From: Spirochaetales bacterium
GTDB taxonomy: Bacteria; Spirochaetota; Spirochaetia; DSM-16054; Sediminispirochaetaceae
Direction of reading: 5' to 3'
Length of the DNA stretch: 7,039 bases
Assembly (NCBI GenBank): GCA_021767325.1
Contig: JAASTM010000115.1
Span: 1 to 7,039, forward strand
Positions within the stretch are counted from its first letter, which is position 1. Each line of letters begins with the position of its first letter. The notes below the pieces were generated by a model. The model had not been told where the DNA came from and searched no databases. It saw only the letters and a list, made by a program, of their open reading frames with translations. Position numbers and translations under genes: made by a program. Of this stretch, positions 1 through 4,816 are shown one piece after another.

Positions 1-1201
1 AGCTTTCGAGGAAGCTCTTACGGCGGGTGAGGTCGCGGGCTTTGCGGGCCGCCACCCGGGCCTTGGCGGCCATGACTGCTTTTTCGAGGATTTTATCGAT
101 AACAGAGGGGTTTTCCTCTAAGAAGTATGTGAGGTACTCGTAGACCAGCGAGGAGACCACGCCCTTTACTTCGGAGTTGCCGAGCTTCGATTTGGTCTGG
201 CCTTCGAACTGCGGTTCGGGGACCTTGACCGAGATGACGGCGGTGAGGCCTTCGCGGCAGTCGTCGCCGCTGAGGCTGTCTTCCATTTTTTTGGCGTGCT
301 TCGACTTCTTCAGGAAGTCGTTGAAGACCCTGGTAAGGGCGGTTTTGAAGCCCACCAGATGGGTGCCGCCTTCGCGGGTGTTGATGTTGTTGACGAAGCT
401 GAAGATGTTCTCCGAGTAACCTTCGTTGTATTCCATGGCCACTTCGATTTCGATGTTCTCGCGGGTGGCCTCTATGTAGATCGGCTCTTTGTGGATCGGC
501 TTTTTGCTTTCGCTGAGGTAGCTGACGAAGGATTTGACTCCGCCTTCGAACTGGAAGTCGCGGACCTTACTCTGCGGGAAGCGTTCGTCTTCCAGGTGTA
601 TTTTGATGCCCTTGTTGAGAAAGGCCAGCTCGCGCAGACGCTGGGCCAGGACGTCGAAGCTGTAATCGGTGGTCTCGAAGATTTCGCTATCCGCCAGGAA
701 GCGCGTGGTGGTTCCTACGCGGTCGGTCTCACCCTGCTCTTCTACCGGCATCAGCGGGATGCCGCGCTCGTACTTCTGGTAGTACTGTTTGCCGTTTTTG
801 TGGACGACCACGTCGCACCATTTGGACAGGGCGTTTACTACCGATACGCCGACTCCGTGCAGTCCGCCGGAGACTTTGTAGGTGTCCTTGTTGAACTTTC
901 CGCCGGCGTGCAGGCGGGTCATGACGATTTCCAGGGCGCTGACTTTTTCGACCGGGTGGGTGTCGACGGGGATTCCCCGCCCGTCGTCCTCGACGGTGAT
1001 GATGTTCCCCCGGCCGATTTTTACGCTGATCTGCGAACAGTGGCCGGCCAGCGCTTCGTCTATGCTGTTGTCGACGATTTCGTATACCAGGTGGTGCAGT
1101 CCGTCCGGGCCGGTTGACCCGATGTACATGCCTGGTCGTTTTCTCACCGCATCCAGGCCTTTCAGTACCTGAATGTGCTGAGCGGAATATTGGTCGTGCA
1201 T
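1..1201 (-). CDS. gyrB: DNA gyrase subunit B, N-terminal part (cut by window edge)
   Basis: GyrB is the ATPase subunit of DNA gyrase (A2B2), the type IIA topoisomerase that introduces negative supercoils ahead of forks. I translated the minus strand from the ATG at 1201-1199; 400 complete codons are visible. The GHKL ATPase fold opens with a segment like [15 protein letters not shown] (residues 14-28), followed by the general-base glutamate E41, Mg-binding N45, DDGRGIP (72-78), the glycine-rich lid [15 protein letters not shown] (112-126), and the transducer QTK loop with K337. The [12 protein letters not shown] stretch favours GyrB over ParE. The window ends near residue 400, just before the expected TOPRIM EGDSA motif, so the Mg/cleavage domain and C-terminus are missing because of the window, not a mutation. 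Start choice is backed by an AGGTAG Shine-Dalgarno-like site 7 nt upstream and alignment with the E. coli N-terminus. The position of E. coli Arg136 (coumarin contact) is Lys135 here. The gene diverges from dnaA. Confidence 0.97.
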   Translation of the reverse strand, partial: MHDQYSAQHIQVLKGLDAVRKRPGMYIGSTGPDGLHHLVYEIVDNSIDEALAGHCSQISVKIGRGNIITVEDDGRGIPVDTHPVEKVSALEIVMTRLHAGGKFNKDTYKVSGGLHGVGVSVVNALSKWCDVVVHKNGKQYYQKYERGIPLMPVEEQGETDRVGTTTRFLADSEIFETTDYSFDVLAQRLRELAFLNKGIKIHLEDERFPQSKVRDFQFEGGVKSFVSYLSESKKPIHKEPIYIEATRENIEIEVAMEYNEGYSENIFSFVNNINTREGGTHLVGFKTALTRVFNDFLKKSKHAKKMEDSLSGDDCREGLTAVISVKVPEPQFEGQTKSKLGNSEVKGVVSSLVYEYLTYFLEENPSVIDKILEKAVMAAKARVAARKARDLTRRKSFLES

Positions 1202-1208
1202 GTTTATT

Positions 1209-1214
1209 CTACCT
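1209..1214 (-). promoter_or_regulatory. Ribosome binding site of gyrB
   Basis: The minus strand reads AGGTAG, one base off AGGAGG, 7 nt before the ATG at 1201. This fixes the gyrB start. Confidence 0.6.
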
Positions 1215-1238
1215 GTTGTTCGTTTATGTGAATGGGAA

Positions 1239-1267
1239 ATTATACCGTTTTCAGCCCTAAAAGTAAA
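1239..1267 (-). promoter_or_regulatory. Predicted sigma70-type promoter of gyrB
   Basis: On the minus strand, a perfect TATAAT -10 hexamer (1244-1239) lies 17 bp from TTTACT (1267-1262), which matches 4 of 6 bases of the TTGACA -35 consensus. Transcription would start near 1232 and give a leader of about 30 nt before the gyrB ATG at 1201. Seen directly from sequence; activity is inferred. Confidence 0.6.
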
Positions 1268-1304
1268 CCTGTTGTCCGAAGCTTGGTGCTATACAGATTT
1301 CAAT

Positions 1305-1330
1305 AGCATTTAGGCTAAGCATTTAGAGTC
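1305..1330 (+). repeat. Tandem 13-bp imperfect direct repeat
   Basis: AGCATTTAG occurs at 1305-1313 and again at 1318-1326, so two 13-bp units stand head to tail and agree at 10 of 13 positions. It lies between the gyrB promoter and the first DnaA box. The function is unknown; it may be a protein-binding repeat of the origin or chance. Confidence 0.4.
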
Positions 1331-1418
1331 CGGATAACTATTGAAAAATCTAATTAATTTCTTGAAAATAGTTTGGTTTACACTGAGCACCATTCTTCAA
1401 ACAGCAGTGGGGAAAACT

Positions 1419-1427
1419 TGTGGATAA
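1419..1427 (-). promoter_or_regulatory. DnaA box (perfect TTATCCACA)
   Basis: The plus strand reads TGTGGATAA, the exact complement of the high-affinity box TTATCCACA. It is bracketed by a 5-bp inverted repeat, GGGAA (1410-1414) and TTCCC (1429-1433). It lies 229 bp upstream of the dnaA start. Confidence 0.85.
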
Positions 1428-1519
1428 ATTCCCAATCCTATGGCATATTAGAAGAAGACCTGTTAAATTAATCATCAAAAGAATTGAGATTTTTAATATT
1501 TGGTAAGCAAATTTTGTTA

Positions 1520-1535
1520 ATTTGTTGCAGCAAAT
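1520..1535. repeat. 16-bp near-palindrome in AT-rich region
   Basis: ATTTGTTGCAGCAAAT has 7 of 8 symmetric positions complementary. The left half can also pair with CAAATT at 1508-1513. It could be an operator or small hairpin upstream of dnaA; no regulator can be named. Confidence 0.35.
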
Positions 1536-1610
1536 AGAATTATATATTAGGTTTCTGTTAAAGTTAGACATATAAGAGATTTATATATTTTCTTATATAA
1601 GCATAACGGT

Positions 1611-1619
1611 TGTGGATAA
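1611..1619 (-). promoter_or_regulatory. DnaA box (perfect TTATCCACA) just upstream of dnaA
   Basis: The plus strand reads TGTGGATAA, ending 36 nt before the dnaA ATG, so it falls in the dnaA leader or promoter. A box here is the usual arrangement for autorepression by DnaA, and it may also be an origin site. The match is exact; the regulatory role is inferred. Confidence 0.85.
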
Positions 1620-1645
1620 CTTGTGCAGTAAGTGTATATCATAGT

Positions 1646-1649
1646 GGAG
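1646..1649 (+). promoter_or_regulatory. Ribosome binding site of dnaA
   Basis: GGAG lies 6 nt before the ATG at 1656 and supports that start. Confidence 0.6.
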
Positions 1650-1655
1650 TATTAG

Positions 1656-3413
1656 ATGGAAGGCGATACACAGCAGTGGGACTACAGTATTTTCTGGAAA
1701 GAGGCGCTGAATCAGATTAGACAGCATATCTCTGAACAGGAATATGTTATGTGGTTTCGTAATTTACAGTACTATGCATCTCGTGAAAACGAGATAATTC
1801 TTGCTGTCCCCTCATCTTTTTATCGGGATCAGGTAAAGCAGCGCTATCTTAAACTGATCCAGGATACGCTGTTCGATCTCTCCGGAATGTCGATTCAGGT
1901 GAGCTTCGAGATAGTCAAGCTGCAACCGCCGGCCGACCACTCGGCTCAAAAGGACGGATCACAGGCTGCTGGATCCAATGACAGCACCGGTCAAATAGGG
2001 CGAGGCCATGCACAGCAGCCTGTGGATAGCTCGGCGCCGGCCGATTCCGGCACGTCCGCTACTCATCCATCTGACGATCTACCTAGAACAGGCGGCTCTG
2101 AAAACGGTGCAGGCCCATCAAAGACGGAAAGCTCTTTTTCTACGGAAAAAAATACTCGAGAAGATAAAGGACAAAAAACAGGTTCGAAATCTTCTATAAT
2201 CATTGATCCCCATGCTGACCGTTCTGGTTCCGGCATGCATGCAGACAGCAGCCGTGCAGCTGCGTTCGATGCGGCGCCACGCCAGGATCAGCATCAGCCC
2301 GGCCCATACCCGCAGACTCAGCAGAGTGGTTCGCCGAGGGCTGGAAGCACCCCGGGCTCACAGCTGAACCTGCGCAAGCACAACGAGCTGCGTATCGACT
2401 ACACCTTTGAGAACTTTGTGGTCGGCGATAACAACTCCTTCGCCGCCAACGCCTGTATCGCTATCTCGAAGAATCCCGGTACAGCGTATAACCCCTGTCT
2501 TATTTACGGAGGGGTTGGGCTCGGCAAGACACACCTGATTCAGTCGATCGGCAATTACGTGCACAATACCTATGAAAAGACGCGGGTGGTGTATGTTACC
2601 GCCGAGACTTTTACCAATGAGTTTATCCAGTCGATCCGGGATGGGAAGAACCATCAGTTCAAAAACCGGTACCGGAATGTGGACGTGTTGCTGATCGACG
2701 ATATTCACTTTCTACAGAGTAAGGATCAGACTCAGGAGGAGCTCTTTCACACCTTCAATGCCTTGTATGATTCCAACAAGCAGATGGTGTTTACCTGTGA
2801 CCGGCCGGTATCGGAGCTCAAGCATCTCACCGACCGTCTGCGCAGCCGCTTCGAGCGCGGGTTGAATGTCGACCTGCAGCCGCCGAACTACGAAACCCGC
2901 TATGCGATTCTCAAGCGTAAAACCGAGGAGAAGCGGGCGGCCATCGATGAACAGGTAATTGAGCTCATCTCGAAGAATATCACCACCAATGTGCGTGACC
3001 TGGAAGCTGCGCTGACAAAACTTATCGCCTACAGCGATATCCTCAACAAAAAGATTACAGTGGATATTGCACAGGAGCAGCTCAAGGATGTGTTTTCCAG
3101 CCCTAAGCAGAGCAATATCACCATCGAGATCATTCAGCGGGCGGTGGCCGATTACTTCAATCTGTCGCCGTACGATCTGCGGGGTAAAAAGCGTACCAAG
3201 GCCATCGCCTTTCCACGGCAGATCGCCATGTACATCACCCGTGAAATTACCGAATTTTCGACTACCGAAGTTGGCCTGGAGTTCGGCGGACGGGATCATA
3301 CCACTGTGATGCACGCCTGCCAGCGGATCGAAAGCCGAATGCAGACCGATCCCTATCTGGAGCCGACCATTCAGCGGCTGATCAGGCAGATAAAGGAGTA
3401 TGGGACGAAATAG
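1656..3413 (+). CDS. dnaA: Chromosomal replication initiator protein DnaA
   Basis: DnaA is the AAA+ initiator that binds DnaA boxes, forms an ATP-dependent filament, opens the origin and recruits helicase; it also represses its own gene. Domain I (about residues 8-88) carries the WF-x-x-LQ segment (W33) used for oligomerisation and helicase contact. Domain II (about 89-238) is a Ser/Gly/Gln/Asp/Ala-rich, probably disordered linker. Domain III has Walker A GGVGLGKT (285-292, K291), Walker B LLIDD (345-349), and the RLRSRFERGL arginine-finger region. Domain IV ends with the helix-turn-helix signature GGRDHTTVMHAC (544-555) that reads DnaA boxes. At 585 residues it is well above the usual 440-470, and the excess is all in domain II. 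The ATG is supported by GGAG 6 nt upstream and by domain I starting at once. The gene is flanked on both sides by DnaA boxes. Confidence 0.98.
   Translation: MEGDTQQWDYSIFWKEALNQIRQHISEQEYVMWFRNLQYYASRENEIILAVPSSFYRDQVKQRYLKLIQDTLFDLSGMSIQVSFEIVKLQPPADHSAQKDGSQAAGSNDSTGQIGRGHAQQPVDSSAPADSGTSATHPSDDLPRTGGSENGAGPSKTESSFSTEKNTREDKGQKTGSKSSIIIDPHADRSGSGMHADSSRAAAFDAAPRQDQHQPGPYPQTQQSGSPRAGSTPGSQLNLRKHNELRIDYTFENFVVGDNNSFAANACIAISKNPGTAYNPCLIYGGVGLGKTHLIQSIGNYVHNTYEKTRVVYVTAETFTNEFIQSIRDGKNHQFKNRYRNVDVLLIDDIHFLQSKDQTQEELFHTFNALYDSNKQMVFTCDRPVSELKHLTDRLRSRFERGLNVDLQPPNYETRYAILKRKTEEKRAAIDEQVIELISKNITTNVRDLEAALTKLIAYSDILNKKITVDIAQEQLKDVFSSPKQSNITIEIIQRAVADYFNLSPYDLRGKKRTKAIAFPRQIAMYITREITEFSTTEVGLEFGGRDHTTVMHACQRIESRMQTDPYLEPTIQRLIRQIKEYGTK
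2021..2029 (-). promoter_or_regulatory. Possible DnaA box inside dnaA (one mismatch)
   Basis: The plus strand reads TGTGGATAG, one base off TGTGGATAA, within the part of dnaA that encodes the domain II linker. A two-mismatch CCATGCACA lies nearby (2007-2015 region). It may be chance. Confidence 0.25.
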
Positions 3414-3507
3414 TGCGCCGGGAGCGGGTTACAGGCCCGGGCGACAGGTGCACGTGCCGGCTAAGGAAACGGAAAGCGAACCGGCTAGAATAAAGGTATT
3501 GATAGCT

Positions 3508-3516
3508 TGTGAGTAA
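3508..3516 (-). promoter_or_regulatory. Weak DnaA box (one mismatch)
   Basis: The plus strand reads TGTGAGTAA, which differs from TGTGNATAA at one position. It points the same way as the box at 3557-3565. A looser two-mismatch copy, TGTGGGAAA, sits at 3529-3537. Confidence 0.45.
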
Positions 3517-3556
3517 TGCGGGAAAGATTGTGGGAAAGCGCGGGTGATTGTGATTT

Positions 3557-3565
3557 TGTGTATAA
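3557..3565 (-). promoter_or_regulatory. DnaA box (TTATACACA)
   Basis: The plus strand reads TGTGTATAA, whose complement TTATACACA fits the TTATNCACA consensus exactly. It faces the box at 3631-3639. Confidence 0.75.
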
Positions 3566-3630
3566 ACCTGCAGAAAAGTTATTGAGTTTTCCAGGATGAT
3601 AATCTACCGTATGAGGTACAGTTAGGAGGC

Positions 3631-3639
3631 TTATGCACA
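3631..3639 (+). promoter_or_regulatory. DnaA box (TTATGCACA) at the edge of the unwinding element
   Basis: TTATGCACA fits TTATNCACA exactly. A second, weaker box, ATATCCACC (3639-3647, two mismatches from TTATCCACA), abuts it in the same orientation, so two DnaA molecules could load side by side toward the CTA repeats. Confidence 0.8.
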
Positions 3640-3677
3640 TATCCACCGGCCCTACTACTACTATTACTGATTATTAA
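3633..3677 (+). CDS. Possible 14-codon leader ORF upstream of dnaN (doubtful)
   Basis: An ATG inside the DnaA box opens a 14-residue frame, MHISTGPTTTITDY, ending in TAA at 3675-3677. A perfect AGGAGG (3624-3629) precedes it, but only 3 nt before the ATG, which is closer than usual. The threonine run is simply the CTA repeat read in the ACT frame, so the frame may be a by-product of the DnaA-trios. It is not in frame with dnaN and ends 31 nt before it. Translation would make it a leader of the dnaN transcript; no function is claimed. Confidence 0.2.
   Translation: MHISTGPTTTITDY
3643..3675 (+). other. Putative basal unwinding element: GC patch plus DnaA-trios
   Basis: Directly after the DnaA box pair comes a GC-rich patch (CCACCGGCCC, 3643-3652). 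It runs into triplets CTA (3652-3654, 3655-3657, 3658-3660, 3661-3663), TTA (3664-3666) and CTG (3667-3669), then ATTATTAATTT. Read on the minus strand away from the box this is 3'-GAT four times, then AAT and GAC, the DnaA-trio pattern described for Bacillus subtilis and found widely in bacterial origins. DnaA would extend from the boxes onto single-stranded trios and melt the AT-rich DNA beyond, next to dnaN. The layout is seen directly; activity as the opening site is inferred. Confidence 0.75.
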
Positions 3678-3698
3678 TTTAAAAGAACCATAAAGATA

Positions 3699-3702
3699 GG
3701 AG
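3699..3702 (+). promoter_or_regulatory. Ribosome binding site of dnaN
   Basis: GGAG, within AGGAGAG, lies 6 nt before the ATG at 3709 and supports that start. Confidence 0.65.
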
Positions 3703-3708
3703 AGAACG

Positions 3709-4812
3709 ATGAAGTTTACCTGTGAGAAAAATACCATACAAAAAGAGATCTCAATAGCTCAGGAAATTATCTCAACCCGCAATGCCCTCTCGATTCTATC
3801 GAATGTATTGCTGGTAGCTGAAAACAACACTCTCACCATCAAAGCTACCGATTTGAAGGTGGGCTTTGAAACCCAGATTCCCGCCGATATCGCCGAGGAA
3901 GGCAGTACAACCGTTTTTTGTGATAAGTTTCTGGGAATTCTTCGTTCTCTTCCCGATGGTGATATCGAGTTCGAACAGACGGACAACCGGCTGCTCATCA
4001 AACCGCTGTTTAAGAAGATCAATTTTCAGCTCAAGAGTATTGCCGGAGACAAATTCCCGGAGCTGCAGGAAATATCCGAGGATCAGTTCTTTGAAATCCC
4101 GCAGAAGGATGTGATCGAGATGGTCAGCCAGACCATTTTCGCGGTGAGCGATGATGAGACCCGCTATTTTATGAACGGTGTGTATCTGGAAAACCAGGAA
4201 GGCGGTCTCTCGATGGTCGCTACCGACGGACGGCGGCTGAGCTTTATATCCAAAGAGTTTGAAAATCAGATCCCCGAGTTCGATCCGGTTATCATACCAC
4301 CGAAGGTCCTGCAGCTGCTGCGCAAGCTGGCCAGTGGCGAAGGCAACCTGCGCCTGGCGGTGGGCGAAAAAAACCTGTTTATGCAGTTCGAGAATCAGCG
4401 TATCTCTTCCAGCCTGATCGAGGGGCAGTTTCCCAACTACAAGCGGGTTATCCCCGACCAGCAGCAGTATGAGATTACAATCGACAAGCCGCAGTTCGAA
4501 GAGGCCCTAAAGCGGGTCTCGCTGCTGGTTGAGCAGAAGTCGCGCCGGATCTACCTGAACCTCTCTGAAAACAATATCACCCTCACCTCCGAGGAGAGCG
4601 AAATCGGGGTGGCCAAGGAAGAGGTGGAGTGCGATTACGACGGACCGGAGATGACCGTCGCCCTGAATTATCTCTATCTGACCGAACCGCTGCGTGTGAT
4701 CAGCGATGAGGAGATTCTCGTCCGGTTTACCGAGCCGAACAAGGCCATCACCCTGCTCTCCAAACCGGAGAGAGAGTTTTTCCACATCGTGATGCCGATG
4801 CAGCTAGACTGA
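3709..4812 (+). CDS. dnaN: DNA polymerase III beta subunit (sliding clamp)
   Basis: DnaN forms the head-to-tail dimeric ring that encircles DNA and tethers polymerase III and many repair proteins. At 367 residues it has the standard family length, with three repeated clamp domains (about 1-120, 125-245, 246-367). Family marks are the N-terminus MKFTCEKN, the central TDGRRLS segment (E. coli TDGHRLA), the GQFPNYKRVIP segment before domain III, and the C-terminal IVMPMQL, which forms part of the hydrophobic pocket that binds clamp-binding motifs; one extra Asp follows. No insertions are seen, in contrast to its neighbours. It lies 295 bp after dnaA, behind the putative origin, and its stop codon is 4 bp from the recF start, so the two are probably cotranscribed and translationally coupled. 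Confidence 0.98.
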   Translation: MKFTCEKNTIQKEISIAQEIISTRNALSILSNVLLVAENNTLTIKATDLKVGFETQIPADIAEEGSTTVFCDKFLGILRSLPDGDIEFEQTDNRLLIKPLFKKINFQLKSIAGDKFPELQEISEDQFFEIPQKDVIEMVSQTIFAVSDDETRYFMNGVYLENQEGGLSMVATDGRRLSFISKEFENQIPEFDPVIIPPKVLQLLRKLASGEGNLRLAVGEKNLFMQFENQRISSSLIEGQFPNYKRVIPDQQQYEITIDKPQFEEALKRVSLLVEQKSRRIYLNLSENNITLTSEESEIGVAKEEVECDYDGPEMTVALNYLYLTEPLRVISDEEILVRFTEPNKAITLLSKPEREFFHIVMPMQLD

Positions 4813-4816
4813 TGGA

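Larger units (their letters stand above)
1202..1655. other. gyrB-dnaA divergent intergenic region, probable upstream arm of oriC
   Basis: This 454-bp gene-free stretch contains the gyrB promoter at its left end, two perfect DnaA boxes (1419-1427 and 1611-1619, both as TGTGGATAA on the plus strand), and a very AT-rich core from about 1460 to 1605 that resembles a duplex-unwinding or promoter region. It also has a 13-bp-spaced direct repeat of AGCATTTAG (1305-1313, 1318-1326) and a near-palindrome (1520-1535). The dnaA promoter must lie here, but several AT-rich hexamers compete (for example TAGAAT at 1535, TATATT at 1543, TATAAG at 1571 and 1596) and none has a convincing -35 at 16-18 bp, so I do not assign it. 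No convincing gene or structured RNA is seen. Confidence 0.7.
3414..3708. other. dnaA-dnaN intergenic region, probable core of oriC
   Basis: This 295-bp stretch starts with GC-rich, hairpin-prone DNA. CGCCGGG at 3416-3422 can pair with CCCGGGCG at 3436-3443, with a bulge, and CCGGCTA is repeated at 3457-3463 and 3481-3487. Neither has a following T-run, so I see no clear terminator of dnaA. From about 3490 it becomes AT-rich and holds DnaA boxes at 3557-3565 (TTATACACA) and 3631-3639 (TTATGCACA), plus weaker ones at 3508-3516 and 3639-3647. A GC patch and CTA-type trinucleotides (3652-3669) follow, then AT-rich DNA up to dnaN. A dnaN promoter is likely but unresolved: GATAAT at 3598-3603 is the best -10, without a properly spaced -35. 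Confidence 0.75.

Noticed and set aside
296..1117. 273-codon open frame on the plus strand over gyrB
   Set aside because: It is the antisense shadow of GyrB, whose minus-strand translation has all GHKL motifs.
1514..1540. dnaA promoter TTGTTA with TAGAAT
   Set aside because: Spacing is 15 bp and several other AT-rich hexamers compete; kept only as a possibility in the intergenic entry.
1350..1571. 73-codon minus-strand frame in the gyrB-dnaA region
   Set aside because: It is Asn/Ile/Leu/Lys-rich as expected from random AT-rich DNA, spans a perfect DnaA box and the AT-rich core, and matches no family I recognise.
3416..3443. Hairpin just after the dnaA stop as a terminator
   Set aside because: The stem (CGCCGGG with CCCGGGCG) needs a bulge and no T-run follows, so it does not meet the intrinsic terminator pattern.
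3582..3610. dnaN promoter TTGAGT with TACCGT at 17 bp
   Set aside because: The -10 matches only 3 of 6 bases; the better -10 GATAAT (3598-3603) is only 10 bp away, so no confident promoter can be drawn.
3633..3677. Resemblance of the small ORF to the threonine-operon leader peptide
   Set aside because: The Thr/Ile run comes from CTA triplets read as ACT, the downstream gene is dnaN, and no attenuator stem-loops are visible.
4812..4814. ATG overlapping the dnaN stop (TGATG) as recF start
   Set aside because: It is in a different frame from the RecF coding sequence; ATG at 4817 gives the conserved N-terminus.
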